From Bacteroidaceae bacterium (GTDB taxonomy: Bacteria > Bacteroidota > Bacteroidia > Bacteroidales > Bacteroidaceae), in assembly GCA_017615125.1 (NCBI GenBank), contig JAGAAS010000014.1, positions 1 to 39,635 of the forward strand: 39,635 bases of DNA, in the 5' to 3' direction. The position numbers were made by a program, and so were the translations under genes. The notes beneath the pieces are model-generated. The model had not been told where the DNA came from, ran no database searches, and saw only the letters and a program-made list of their open reading frames with translations. Below, one piece after another: positions 8,563 to 18,151 of the stretch (the stretch's first letter is position 1; each line of letters opens with the position of its first letter).

Positions 8563-9417
8563 CTAACGAACAGTCTTCTTTTCTCCTCCGATGATATATA
8601 CGCCAGGCGCAAGTCCTTCGGTGGATGTACCATTGCGCAGGAGACGACCATCGATGCTATATACGAAATCGGGATTTTGCCTCGACAGTTCCTCAGCGGA
8701 TTCCGTTGCCTGTATGCCTGATGCTTCTTTGACCACGATAGTCCGTGATAGCCCGGGGGCGGCGTTGTCGGGTTTCTTGCCTCCGGAAAAAATGGAAATA
8801 GTAGCTGCATGGATGAGACGTGTTGACGAGGCTGCGCTGAAGGTGCTGTATTTCTCAACGCCCTCTTCAGCCTCCTCATCACCAGCAATGAAGTCTATAT
8901 GATAAGTTCCGGGCACGCCATTAGGCGTAATCTGGAACGTGATTGCGATACTGTCGCAACCGTTTCTCCAGCACGAAGCCATGTGCTTCGGCACCATTCT
9001 GTCTGTCACGAAAGCCCACCATTTGTAGCCCTGCAAAGGAGCTCCAGCGTTATAGAGGTCCGACAAATGGGCATTATACGACATATTCTGCCGACTGCTA
9101 ACCTTCGAGCCATCGCTGTAATAAACCCAATCTTCGGCATACTGTCTATGCCCTCCTCTTGGAATTGTCACCGTCCATCCATCAGGCACGCGCACAGCAG
9201 CCACAGACCAGTCAGTGGTAAAATTCTGCGTCGAGGATCCGTCGTCCGTCACCACGAGACGTGCTTCGAATGTCTCCGTACCCGTCACCTCGGTAGGAGC
9301 ATAAGTACGGATTATCTTATAACACGAAGTAACCACAGTCCCTATTATCACAATGGCGAGAGCCAGCTTAGCGACACGCAGGAGCCGGAAAGCAGTTCTT
9401 TTATCTAAATTGTTCAT
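8563..9417 (-). CDS. lipoprotein with C-terminal sorting-like motif
   Basis: A 284-aa protein from the ATG at 9417; an in-frame ATG two codons upstream (9423) is equally possible. After a positively charged start and hydrophobic stretch, GTVVTSC forms a lipobox, so export and lipidation are likely. The middle is a beta-rich domain I do not recognise (WVYYSDGSKVSS, YKWWAF). The last ~30 residues, VYSIDGRLLRNG...LAPGVYIIGGEKKTVR, resemble the type A C-terminal domain of Bacteroidetes type IX secretion cargo, also found as a bare tail in Prevotella proteins. It follows the propeller protein gene by 23 bp and is the last gene of a four-gene minus-strand unit. Confidence 0.7.
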   Translation of the reverse strand: MNNLDKRTAFRLLRVAKLALAIVIIGTVVTSCYKIIRTYAPTEVTGTETFEARLVVTDDGSSTQNFTTDWSVAAVRVPDGWTVTIPRGGHRQYAEDWVYYSDGSKVSSRQNMSYNAHLSDLYNAGAPLQGYKWWAFVTDRMVPKHMASCWRNGCDSIAITFQITPNGVPGTYHIDFIAGDEEAEEGVEKYSTFSAASSTRLIHAATISIFSGGKKPDNAAPGLSRTIVVKEASGIQATESAEELSRQNPDFVYSIDGRLLRNGTSTEGLAPGVYIIGGEKKTVR

Positions 9418-9440
9418 ATCCATAGTCTATAAGTCTGTTA

Positions 9441-10808
9441 TTACTTGTCGTCATCGGGATCATCAGCAAACAACGCTTGCCAATTGTAGACACGGAAGAA
9501 GAATGGACGATAGAAATCGGCACTTCCCGTCGAATGGAAGTTATCGTCCCAGTTTTTGGCATCGGTATTTGTGGAAAACACCAATTCACCTGAACGTGAA
9601 AGCCCCTGATGTAAGTGAGGCATATAGAAATTCTGATAGGTGCGCGTACCTTTCTTGTCAAGGACATACGGCAGTGTCCACAATTGATGACAATGCTCAA
9701 ACGGGCCCCACGGATAGCGACTGCGCATGATATAAACCTGCTTGCTGAACACATACCCTTGGGCTGTCATATAATACCAGTCACCTTCCTTGAACACCCA
9801 TGCTGTTGAGACAGAGCGCGAGCTGATGGCAGAACGATTAACCTCTTCCGTAGTCGGATAGGTATCCTGCCACGAAAAGTTACCCTTTTCGTCGGCCACA
9901 TAATACTCCCACTCACTACGCAAATCGTGTGTTTTTGAGCGAGCAACAACAGGGCTTGAAGTGTTCAGCAAGTCTCCTTCGTTCTTCTTGAACTGGTTGC
10001 ATGCATAGAGATAGGTATGTCCGTCTTCATCCTCCCACAATGTCTGTCCATAGCCAATGGGGTCTTTCTCAAAGAAATTGTGGTCAACAGAAATAATACT
10101 CAAGTAAGTGTCATCGCCGGGAGTTCCCTCAAGGCTGTAGATGGCAAGAGCACGGTTATCGCTCCGCATGAGATTCTGCGTACCATTGTAGACCCCTGCC
10201 CAGAGCACTTGAAGCTGACCGTCCACCACTGTACCGTCACCCGCCCAGTAAAGGTATTGCTGGTCGATGTCACCATTTGCAATCTGCGAAGCAGTCTTCT
10301 CCCCTTTTGGATGTCGGATATGGGTACGGGCAAAGTAATAATTCGACGAGGAGGCATTTTTCGTATTCACGAAGTCGGCCAACCAGATCAGGCTTGTGCT
10401 CTTACCTGCCGGCAGGCCATCTTCTCCTGGCAACTGCACCATGATGGTATTGCGTGGAAAGTTACAGTTTCCTCTCGCTCGGTTGCTTGCCGTCACTCTG
10501 CCGTAGAAGCTGTCGTTGAACGACCAAAAAAGGTATCCCCCAGGCAACTGAACGGTCTGCACGCCATCGCCTCCGTTCCAGCCCAGCGTGCGAGTGAACA
10601 ACTCATCGTAGAGCTTGTCCTTATAGACATACACGTTATGGTCCGAGCAGTTGTGAGGCAACCACACCAAGTTCCAGTTCTTCTCAACAACGGGAACAGG
10701 GAAGCGCACCGTATCGGCTTCCACCTCTCGTGTTAAATCGTCGCCAGCATTGATGTGTATTGCAGCCAACATCAGAAAGAGAGATAATAAAACATGTTGT
10801 TTCTTCAT
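9441..10808 (-). CDS. secreted propeller-like protein, possible glycosidase (DUF5005/DUF4185-like)
   Basis: A 455-aa exported protein with signal peptide MKKQHVLLSLFLMLAAIHINA. The repeated short strands with aromatic and acidic motifs (LFWSFNDSFYGR, YLYWAGDGTVVDGQLQVLWAG, GQTLWEDEDGHTYLYAC, WYYMTAQGYVFSKQVYIMRSRYPWGPFE) indicate a five-bladed beta-propeller of the GH43/GH183 kind. SRYPWGPFE resembles a loop often seen in GH43 enzymes, but the canonical GH43 acids are not evident. I judge it nearest to DUF5005 or DUF4185 (the latter includes GH183 D-arabinanases), with low certainty about which. It lies between an esterase gene and a lipoprotein gene in a glycan- or glycoprotein-degrading unit. 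Confidence 0.65.
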   Translation of the reverse strand: MKKQHVLLSLFLMLAAIHINAGDDLTREVEADTVRFPVPVVEKNWNLVWLPHNCSDHNVYVYKDKLYDELFTRTLGWNGGDGVQTVQLPGGYLFWSFNDSFYGRVTASNRARGNCNFPRNTIMVQLPGEDGLPAGKSTSLIWLADFVNTKNASSSNYYFARTHIRHPKGEKTASQIANGDIDQQYLYWAGDGTVVDGQLQVLWAGVYNGTQNLMRSDNRALAIYSLEGTPGDDTYLSIISVDHNFFEKDPIGYGQTLWEDEDGHTYLYACNQFKKNEGDLLNTSSPVVARSKTHDLRSEWEYYVADEKGNFSWQDTYPTTEEVNRSAISSRSVSTAWVFKEGDWYYMTAQGYVFSKQVYIMRSRYPWGPFEHCHQLWTLPYVLDKKGTRTYQNFYMPHLHQGLSRSGELVFSTNTDAKNWDDNFHSTGSADFYRPFFFRVYNWQALFADDPDDDK

Positions 10809-10829
10809 CCTTTTGAAATCATTTTCAAG

Positions 10830-10867
10830 CGGCTTCTAATAGAGGACTTGAAATGCCATAGAAGCCG
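10830..10867. promoter_or_regulatory. 9-bp inverted repeat in 5' region of the propeller gene
   Basis: CGGCTTCTA (10830-10838) pairs perfectly with TAGAAGCCG (10859-10867), loop 20 nt, 22 bp upstream of the ATG. It lies in the 163-bp gap after the esterase gene and could be a weak attenuator or an operator. There is no adjacent T-run, so a classical terminator is unlikely. Confidence 0.35.
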
Positions 10868-10971
10868 AACTATCCTTTTTTACTATATGATATAAACGAC
10901 CCAATTGGTAAAATCCAGCAAAACGAACTCAACAAATCTTTGCAAGTTACCCTTAATACTCCACCAGGGAA

Positions 10972-12162
10972 CTAGGGTATCATTACTTGAACCTGAGCTG
11001 AAAACATGTAAGACGGATCTCCACGCTCGCTGAGTGTTATTCTTAGAGTGCGAGCCTGACGTTGAACGGTTCCTTCAAATAGCATCACGTCGGTGCTTTC
11101 ATTAGGCTGACTTGAATCGCTATAAACAATTTTTAATGGCAAATCGAGATTCATCATCCTATCGTTGAGCGAAATAGTTAGAGCGGAATAATCGCATCGT
11201 GTAATGCGAATGGTGTTCCCATCCATTTCGGCACGTACCTCTTTTCCCCGCGACAATTCATCGGCAGGAGCGCTCAACCAATAGAAATGTTGACACAGCA
11301 CTTCCTCTTGCCGCCAAACAACACGTTTGGGATATGGATTACGCGTAAATTGAGCCATCCAGCTCACAGCTGCCGTATCAACACGATCCATCCAGTGTTC
11401 TTTGTCTGGAACAATGTGCCCCTCAAAAATGTAACCCTCAGGATCAGCACAATGGAGAGAGTCCATTTCTTTGATACGTTCTTGACATCTTACATTACGT
11501 TCATAGGCGGCATCTTTTTCTCCACACCAAACCATGAAAGGGGTATTACGAAGATTCACAAGTGAAACATCCCCGGGATGCCCAGCCATCATGGAAGCCG
11601 CAGCCCATGTGTCGGCCATACGAGGAGCTAAACGCCACACACCATCTCCTCCAGCGGAATACCCCATGATGTACACCTTATCGGGGTTGACATGAAGATG
11701 AGTGACAGCCATCCGGATAATTTCCCGATAAAAGGCATCCGACTCGGGGCGGAAATGAAGATCCCAGGTGTTGAAAGGAGCTCGAGGGCAAAGGTAGACT
11801 GCATGACGTGGGGCATAGAGCCTTTGCTGGTTATGCCACTGCTGATCGTTTACTTGAGCAGGTGCTCCCCCACCGCCATGAAGCGAGATGTAAAGCGCCA
11901 AATCCTCCTCACCAGACTTTGCAAAAATGGTCCAGGCAAGCGGCATGGTAAGCCCGTCTATTGTCAGTTTCTTAGTCCTATAAGTATCTGCTGTTGCTGC
12001 AGATACTGAATCCATCCATTCTCTTAAAACCATGTTTTCCTGCCGCGTTGACTGCTCAGCCGAAAGCGGCAATTCCTTTGATATGGACTTATTTATTGAG
12101 CATGAATGGAACAAAAGTATGGGCAGGATGACATACAGACTTACTCGTTTATTTCTTATCAT
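10972..12162 (-). CDS. lipoprotein alpha/beta-hydrolase (esterase)
   Basis: A 396-aa lipoprotein. The ATG at 12162 gives MIRNKRVSLYVILPILLFHSC, with lipobox LFHSC; longer in-frame starts would run into the upstream mannosidase gene and lack a signal. The hydrolase fold has an oxyanion-type HGGGGAP segment, the nucleophile Ser169 in GYSAGGDG, an Asp in WCGEKDAAY and a likely His in KEHWMD. The HGGGG plus GxSAGG pattern resembles PHB-depolymerase-like and acetylxylan- or feruloyl-esterase proteins. It lies 70 bp downstream of the GH92-protease fusion and probably removes acyl groups from the same substrate. Confidence 0.82.
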   Translation of the reverse strand: MIRNKRVSLYVILPILLFHSCSINKSISKELPLSAEQSTRQENMVLREWMDSVSAATADTYRTKKLTIDGLTMPLAWTIFAKSGEEDLALYISLHGGGGAPAQVNDQQWHNQQRLYAPRHAVYLCPRAPFNTWDLHFRPESDAFYREIIRMAVTHLHVNPDKVYIMGYSAGGDGVWRLAPRMADTWAAASMMAGHPGDVSLVNLRNTPFMVWCGEKDAAYERNVRCQERIKEMDSLHCADPEGYIFEGHIVPDKEHWMDRVDTAAVSWMAQFTRNPYPKRVVWRQEEVLCQHFYWLSAPADELSRGKEVRAEMDGNTIRITRCDYSALTISLNDRMMNLDLPLKIVYSDSSQPNESTDVMLFEGTVQRQARTLRITLSERGDPSYMFSAQVQVMIP

Positions 12163-12232
12163 CTTTTTATAGAAATCAACTTGACTATAATGCAAGTGGA
12201 TAGAGAAAGATATCAACTGATGGTTTTGCCTT

Positions 12233-15200
12233 TCATTCCTGCACATCACCCACGGCAAGCTGATACTCATGCCAAAGGGTGTCGATGGTGTAATCGGCTC
12301 CAAGGACATACTGCACAGCGCCATCCCAACTCCAAGGTACTACGGTAAGACATGAATGATTCATCTTTCGGATGAAGTCCTTGTCTTTGTTTTCCTTAAC
12401 CCAGTTGAAGAAATAACCCACATATCGGTAGCCGTCATGGTAGCTGCCGCCCTTAGGACGATCGGGTTCGCCATGAAAACCTCCGCAAGCCACTCGCACA
12501 GCATCGGCTGTTCCTTCCACCATCTCCCACACCGCTTTATTGGGGCCTCCATAAGGACCTATCCCTTGCGGCTCAAGCTGGAAGGCGTGAGTCAGTTCAT
12601 GTAACAGGACGCCACGTGTCTCGAAATCCACACGGGCTGTGTCGTTGTCGGCAAACGAACGTCTCACATGGTCCAAACTGTAGAAGATATTCACATAGCC
12701 ATTTCCGCCACCTTTTGCCGAAATCCCCCTATCGCGCCGGATGATATAGTCGAGCCGATGGAGCACGGGGATGCTGTCAGTAGGAGAATAATAGAGGCAT
12801 TGCATCACTTCGCGAGCCACACGACGGATGTAAGCGTCAGGATCGGGAATGATGGCATGATAGATTTTCGAGCCCTGACTCTCGGGATTAGCATCGATGA
12901 AGCAGATGTCCTCGAGATGCCTATCCCAAGCTTGATTCTCAGCAGAGACAGAGGCTGCAGGCGAGGTATACGGAGATGAGAGAGAATAGGGTTTGTCAGA
13001 AAGGGCAAGCCCCCGCTTCCGGTTCGGCTTCGAGGACATGTCAAACTCGATGACACAACCTTTCATGAGTTGTTCATGGGTGACGTAGAGTTTCGCATAC
13101 GGCTTTCCGTCGATGCGCACACTCTGCACATATCGGTTTCTGTCGCTGACACGGGGCGCTTTGATTTCCACGACGTTGCCGTTCTCGAGCGACACTTTCA
13201 TGTAAGGGAGATAAGGAGCACCCAGCACATACTGCCCTGAGCCGGGCGCAACAGGATAGAAGCCCATTGTCGAAAAGATATACCATGCCGACATCTGCCC
13301 GCAGTCGTCGTTGCCGCCCAATCCGCGAATATCATTGCGGTACATCTTGTTCATGATGGTACGCAGCCATTCCTGCGTCTTCCAGGGAGCCGAAGTCCAG
13401 GCATAGAGATACGGAACATGATGGCTTGGCTCGTTGCCGTGTACATATCCACCCACGAGGCAGTCGGCAGTGATGTCCTCGTTGTCGGCATAATACTTAG
13501 CCGGAAGATCCATGATGAAGAGCTTATCGAGTTTGTCAAGGAACTCCTTTTCACCGCCCATCTGACGTATCAGCCCGAAAACATCGTGGGGAACATGAAA
13601 CGAGAAGTTCCACGAGTTACCCTCAATGAAGCCTTCGCCATAAGTCTGGTAAGGATCGAGATCTTTCTTGAACTCTCCGTTCCTGTAGCGTGGCGATGCA
13701 AACCCGACAGACTTGTCGAACGTGTTGCGGTAGTTCAGGGCACGCGACAGGAAGCGGGAAGCCACCTGATCATTACCCACAGCACTGGCAGCTGCGTATA
13801 TAGCCCAGTCGTCATACGAATACTCCAACGTATTGGATGCCGCCGTGCCGTCTGTGTCGTAGGGAGCATAGCCCAGCCGCATATAGTCACGGACGCTGGG
13901 GAAATAGCGGTTGGTAGCCGTCTTCACCATCGCATCCAGCGCCTCCGCCTTGTCAATGTCAGCACCATTGACGATAGCATCTGCCACGACGCTCACCGCA
14001 TGATAGCCCGTCATGCACCATCCCTCGTTGCCCATCAGACTCCATACGGGAAGCATTCCCACAATGTTTTGCTGCTGGTGACGGATCATCGACTTCACCA
14101 TATCGGTATTCCTCGAAGGCTTCAGCAATCCCAGAAGAGGATGTTCAGCGCGGTAGGTGTCCCAGATGGAGAAAACCGTATAGTTGACAAAGTCGTCGGC
14201 CTTGTGGATGTTTCCGTCTACACCACGATACTGATGATCCACGTCCATATAGACAGAAGGATTGATCATCGTATGATAGAGCGACGTGTAGAGCATGGCC
14301 TTCTGATCGTCGGTACCCTGGCAGTCGATGACGGAGAGCTCCCGCTGCCAGGCGTCGTGCGTCTCGCGGCAGATGTCGTCGAACGACTTGCCGGCAGCCT
14401 CTGCCTGCAGGTTCTTCAGAGCGCCTTCAGTAGAAACCGCCGAAAGTGCCACTTTCACAACCAGTTCCTCAGCCGCCCTCCTTCCGAAGTTGAAGTAGGC
14501 AACGATGCTTCGCCCAGCCATATCCGGGAAGTTATGGTACTTGTCGAACTTGCCCCAGAATCCATTGTATTTCTCCTGTTTCATGTCCTTGTAGCCATAG
14601 CTCCTGACAGGACGTGAGAAGCTGATGGCAAAATAGGTGTAGTTTGCCCGTGCCCACCCGTTCGTGATGCGGTAGCCAGTGATGAGCGTGTCGTTCTCGA
14701 CGCGCAGCGACGCCCACAGCACTTTGCCGTCGTAGTTGTAGATGCCGTGCAGCAGGTCGACGACGATGCGGGGCTCTGTCCCCTCGGGGAAAGTATATCG
14801 GTGTACGCCTACGCGTTGTGTGGCTGTGAGCTGCGCCCTCACGCCATTGTCGGCAAGCGTCACCTCGTAGTAGCCCGCGCGTGCCGTCTCCGTGTCGTGA
14901 GAGAAGCGCTGCCGATACCCGCTGTCGGGATTGTCGCTCGTTCCTGGATTGAGTTGCAAAGCACCCGTCTGAGGCATGACGAGGATGTCGCCCAAGTCAG
15001 AATGCCCAGTGCCGCTCAGGTGCGTATGACTGAAGCCCACGATTGTGTTATCAGAGTACCTGTAGCCCGCGCAGTAATCATACACGCGAGGTTGGTAGCG
15101 TCCGTTGACGTTGTGAGGGATGGTATCTGTTTCGGGACTCAGCTGTACGATACCCATTGGCGCACACGCCCCAGGAAACGTATGTCCCATGCCGTCGGTA

Positions 15201-15304
15201 CCGATAAGGGGGTTCACATACTCTGTCACATCGGTAACAGGAGTACCCGTTGCAACCAGCGTACTCACTACAATAAAGAGAGTGAAAAATGATTTTCTTT
15301 TCAT
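12233..15304 (-). CDS. GH92 alpha-mannosidase fused to BSP-type zinc metalloprotease
   Basis: A 1023-aa exported protein with signal peptide MKRKSFFTLFIVVSTLVATG. Residues about 28-740 are a complete GH92 Ca2+-dependent exo-alpha-mannosidase: YVNPLIGTDGMGHTFPGA near the N-terminus, Glu561 in EGNSWNFSFHVPHDV (general acid region) and Asp666-Asp667 in GGNDDCGQMSAWY (base region). Residues about 790-1015 look like a plant basic secretory protein/peptidase (BSP) domain with zinc motif HELTH at 902-906 and EGTAD with Glu930 as probable third ligand region. GH92 enzymes trim alpha-mannose from N-glycans or yeast mannan; the added protease suggests attack on glycoproteins. The start at 15304 is preferred to an in-frame codon at 15319 because of the signal peptide. 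First gene of a four-gene unit with a -7 box at 15336-15343. Confidence 0.92.
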   Translation of the reverse strand: MKRKSFFTLFIVVSTLVATGTPVTDVTEYVNPLIGTDGMGHTFPGACAPMGIVQLSPETDTIPHNVNGRYQPRVYDYCAGYRYSDNTIVGFSHTHLSGTGHSDLGDILVMPQTGALQLNPGTSDNPDSGYRQRFSHDTETARAGYYEVTLADNGVRAQLTATQRVGVHRYTFPEGTEPRIVVDLLHGIYNYDGKVLWASLRVENDTLITGYRITNGWARANYTYFAISFSRPVRSYGYKDMKQEKYNGFWGKFDKYHNFPDMAGRSIVAYFNFGRRAAEELVVKVALSAVSTEGALKNLQAEAAGKSFDDICRETHDAWQRELSVIDCQGTDDQKAMLYTSLYHTMINPSVYMDVDHQYRGVDGNIHKADDFVNYTVFSIWDTYRAEHPLLGLLKPSRNTDMVKSMIRHQQQNIVGMLPVWSLMGNEGWCMTGYHAVSVVADAIVNGADIDKAEALDAMVKTATNRYFPSVRDYMRLGYAPYDTDGTAASNTLEYSYDDWAIYAAASAVGNDQVASRFLSRALNYRNTFDKSVGFASPRYRNGEFKKDLDPYQTYGEGFIEGNSWNFSFHVPHDVFGLIRQMGGEKEFLDKLDKLFIMDLPAKYYADNEDITADCLVGGYVHGNEPSHHVPYLYAWTSAPWKTQEWLRTIMNKMYRNDIRGLGGNDDCGQMSAWYIFSTMGFYPVAPGSGQYVLGAPYLPYMKVSLENGNVVEIKAPRVSDRNRYVQSVRIDGKPYAKLYVTHEQLMKGCVIEFDMSSKPNRKRGLALSDKPYSLSSPYTSPAASVSAENQAWDRHLEDICFIDANPESQGSKIYHAIIPDPDAYIRRVAREVMQCLYYSPTDSIPVLHRLDYIIRRDRGISAKGGGNGYVNIFYSLDHVRRSFADNDTARVDFETRGVLLHELTHAFQLEPQGIGPYGGPNKAVWEMVEGTADAVRVACGGFHGEPDRPKGGSYHDGYRYVGYFFNWVKENKDKDFIRKMNHSCLTVVPWSWDGAVQYVLGADYTIDTLWHEYQLAVGDVQE

Positions 15305-15335
15305 ATTCGTAGGAATCAATTATCTTTTGGGGGTA

Positions 15336-15343
15336 CAAAGCTA
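15336..15343 (-). promoter_or_regulatory. -7 box for the mannosidase-protease unit
   Basis: Read on the minus strand this is TAGCTTTG, matching TAnnTTTG, placed 32 bp before the ATG at 15304. No good -33 TTTG is visible at the usual spacing. Confidence 0.5.
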
Positions 15344-15434
15344 TACAAAAAACCTCAGACATTCTATTATTAGGCAAAAGAAATTGCTGCCAATTGTAGA
15401 TACAGCGCAAAAACGTTAAATAATATAGGAACAG

Positions 15435-15465
15435 TTTCGTTTTAGAAAAGTAACTCTTATCTTTG
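15435..15465 (+). promoter_or_regulatory. Bacteroidetes promoter for the endonuclease gene
   Basis: TATCTTTG at 15458-15465 is an exact -7 match. TTTC at 15435-15438 lies 19 bp upstream, at -33 spacing and 3 of 4 to TTTG. The ATG is at 15485, so the leader would be very short. Confidence 0.7.
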
Positions 15466-15484
15466 CAAAAAGAAAAGCTCTCCC

Positions 15485-18016
15485 ATGCATCGGTATCTCT
15501 GCATAGTCATCCTGTCTATTATCAGCCTTGCTGTCAAGGCAGACCCAACGAAGACCTATTACTCCAACGTGAATGGGCTGGTAGGCGATGCGCTAAAGAC
15601 CACATTGAAAGCGATTGTGAATGACCACAACTATATCGATTATTCCTTGCTTGACGATAAATACCCGAGCATCTATACCCTCACAGACCGCGGCACAGAC
15701 TATGTTTATGACATCTTCTCTCCCGAGCTCTACACTTATGCCAATGGCGGCTTTAACAAAGAGCATGTGGTGCCCAAGAGCTGGTGGGGCGGAAAACAAG
15801 ACATCGACTGTTTCCACGACATAATCAGCGTGATACCTGCCCACTCTGCCGCTAATCAGAAGAAGAGCAACTTTCCCCCAGGCATAGTGAAAACAGCCAA
15901 CTACGACAACGGGCGCCTCCGGGTAGGCACACCTACCAACGGGCTCGGCACATCATTCTCGTGGGTATTTGAGCCATACGATGAATTTAAGGGCGATTTC
16001 GCACGCATCTATATGTATGTAGCAATGTGTTACGACGATGCTCCTTGGGCTGAAGGGGAAGGCGCCAGCGAGTTCACAGCCGAGACTTGGCCCACTATGA
16101 GCGAATGGCTTTACAAATTGTTACTAAAATGGCACAATGATGACCCTGTGAGCGAGATGGAGCGCATCGTCAACGACAGGATATACGCCGTTCAGGGTAA
16201 CCGCAATCCGTTCATTGATTACCCTGTTCTTGCCGACTACATCTGGGGCGACTGGCGCGGAACAGCCTTCGTGCTGGCTGATGCCATTCTCTACCAACAT
16301 AGCACCATCCGATATCCAGGTACCGTCAACGGAACATCAACAGAGATGCCTATTGCCCTGTCGGCAACAACCATTCCTTGCTACTCGGTAGCAGTAGGAG
16401 AAACAGTCACAAAAACTATTGACGTTCGTCTTGCCAACCTCGACAGCGATGTGAGCGTGAGTGCTACCATTGGCACAGTAACGCCAACGACAATCGCAGC
16501 CTCGGCTTCTACAGCCACACTCACATGGACCTACTCTTCCACGGAAATAGGCTCATTCGACGGTATGGTAACGCTTACATCGGGTAGCAACACGGCATAC
16601 ACACGGATATATGGCTCCGTCTATGACCCCACGCCTCAAACGGGCGATGGTGTCATCTGGGAGCTTGTCACCAAAGCCGAGGATCTTGTAGAAGGCGATG
16701 AATACCTGCTCACAAGCCGTAAAAATGGGTGCGTGGCAGGAGTACTCAATAGCGGTTACCTCACACGCATTATCAGCGATAAATTATCTTCTACAACTTC
16801 TTCGTTCACAGATACTCCTGACGGAGCACTTGTCCTCACACTCGGCTCTTCGGGCAATTACTTCACCTTTGCCAATAGAGAGGGAAAATTGCTGGGGAGT
16901 ATGAGCTCGTTAAACCTATCGTTTGGGAATAGTAATGCCTCGAAGACTTGGACCATCAGCATAAACAACAGCACACACGATATAACTATAGCCAACACCT
17001 CCTCCAACTGCGGTACTATCTATTACAATTCTGGCACTCCTCGTTTCAAGACATACACATCTACTAACCAGGTACTTCCCCAGTTGTTCCATAAGACAGG
17101 CCAGGCTACCATTCATACGCTCACTTGGATGGTTGGCGAAGAGCTCTATGCTACTACAACCGCCATCAACGGGCAGCCGCTGTCGTTCCCTGCGATTTCG
17201 CCCTCGTTTGACGGATACACCTTCATGGGCTGGACTCCTGCAGAAAATGTCTCTGACGACGGCAGCGACATCACCTACGTCACCAGCAGCAACAAGGCAA
17301 TGTCCAGCGCAACCTATCATGCTGTTTTCGCTAAAGCCAGCGGAGGCGAAAACACATCCGAAGAACTTCTTAGCGAAAACTTCGGTAGCGTCACGACAGG
17401 AAACAATACAAGTACTGGCGGGTCAAATGTTGCATGGGCAGGCAACAATGTATTCCCAACAGTAAAAAACGCATATAATGCAGGAGGTTCCGTGCGAATC
17501 GGGAAAAGTGGAGAATCAGGCTCCATCACCAGCCGGACGTTGAATGCGACGGCAGGCTCCGAAGTTACCGTCACCTTCGATGTGAAGGGATGGACAAGCG
17601 TAGAGGGAAATATCATTGTTACACTCGGCAGCACGACACAGACAGTCAGCTACACGGCAACGATGAGCAGCAGCACCTATGACACGAAGAGCGTCATCAT
17701 CCAACTTACCGACGACAACCCCACCCTCACCCTTTCCACCTCCGCGAAGCGCGCCTTCATCGACAATGTAAGCGTCTTCATCACACGCAGCCCTATTATC
17801 TATAGCAGCTTTACGCTCAATCCCGAAGCGCAAAACTTGCCGGAGGGCGACATCAACGAAGACGGTAACGTAGACGTTTCTGATGTGACAGCCCTCGTGG
17901 CGCACATCCTCGGCAGCACGCAGCACGAGGCGGCAGCCTGCGACATCAACGGCGACGGCGAGGTGAACGTGTCAGACGTGACAGCGCTGGTAGCCATCAT
18001 CCTCGCCACGCAGTAA
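15485..18016 (+). CDS. secreted endonuclease I with beta-sandwich modules and dockerin-like tail
   Basis: An 843-aa exported protein with signal peptide MHRYLCIVILSIISLAVKA. Residues 20-275 are an endonuclease I (EndA/NucM, His-Me finger) domain with His94 in KEHVVPKSWWGG and the metal-site region around NQKKSNFPPG. It cleaves DNA and possibly RNA outside the cell for nutrient gain or matrix removal. Next come an Ig-like module (about 285-380), an unassigned region, a Listeria-Bacteroides InlB-like repeat (about 540-620, FDGYTFMGWTP) and a beta-sandwich domain (about 630-775). The C-terminus (785-843) carries two EF-hand-like segments, GDINEDGNVDVSDVTALV and DINGDGEVNVSDVTALV, as in type I dockerins. 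The plain Bacteroidetes nuclease is shorter; the extra modules suggest surface retention. Confidence 0.9.
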   Translation: MHRYLCIVILSIISLAVKADPTKTYYSNVNGLVGDALKTTLKAIVNDHNYIDYSLLDDKYPSIYTLTDRGTDYVYDIFSPELYTYANGGFNKEHVVPKSWWGGKQDIDCFHDIISVIPAHSAANQKKSNFPPGIVKTANYDNGRLRVGTPTNGLGTSFSWVFEPYDEFKGDFARIYMYVAMCYDDAPWAEGEGASEFTAETWPTMSEWLYKLLLKWHNDDPVSEMERIVNDRIYAVQGNRNPFIDYPVLADYIWGDWRGTAFVLADAILYQHSTIRYPGTVNGTSTEMPIALSATTIPCYSVAVGETVTKTIDVRLANLDSDVSVSATIGTVTPTTIAASASTATLTWTYSSTEIGSFDGMVTLTSGSNTAYTRIYGSVYDPTPQTGDGVIWELVTKAEDLVEGDEYLLTSRKNGCVAGVLNSGYLTRIISDKLSSTTSSFTDTPDGALVLTLGSSGNYFTFANREGKLLGSMSSLNLSFGNSNASKTWTISINNSTHDITIANTSSNCGTIYYNSGTPRFKTYTSTNQVLPQLFHKTGQATIHTLTWMVGEELYATTTAINGQPLSFPAISPSFDGYTFMGWTPAENVSDDGSDITYVTSSNKAMSSATYHAVFAKASGGENTSEELLSENFGSVTTGNNTSTGGSNVAWAGNNVFPTVKNAYNAGGSVRIGKSGESGSITSRTLNATAGSEVTVTFDVKGWTSVEGNIIVTLGSTTQTVSYTATMSSSTYDTKSVIIQLTDDNPTLTLSTSAKRAFIDNVSVFITRSPIIYSSFTLNPEAQNLPEGDINEDGNVDVSDVTALVAHILGSTQHEAAACDINGDGEVNVSDVTALVAIILATQ

Positions 18017-18095
18017 GGGCACAAAGAGGGGTTGAACAGGAGGTTCAGTCCGGCAATGTCAACTGCCGACATATCAGCAGATTATCGGAGAAAAG

Positions 18096-18130
18096 AAACA
18101 CTCCCTTCCGTCACTGGAAGGGAGTGTTTT
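18096..18130. terminator. bidirectional intrinsic terminator
   Basis: A 14-bp perfect stem, AAACACTCCCTTCC (18096-18109) with GGAAGGGAGTGTTT (18116-18129), 6-nt loop. It has TTTTG on the right and AAAAG on the left, so it can end both the endonuclease transcript (+) and the convergent HTH_42 transcript (-). Confidence 0.9.
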
Positions 18131-18151
18131 GTGTATGGGGTGCCGTGAGGG

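Noticed and set aside
13418-14617. 399-codon plus-strand frame within the GH92 gene
   Set aside because: Antisense shadow of the mannosidase domain with no family resemblance.
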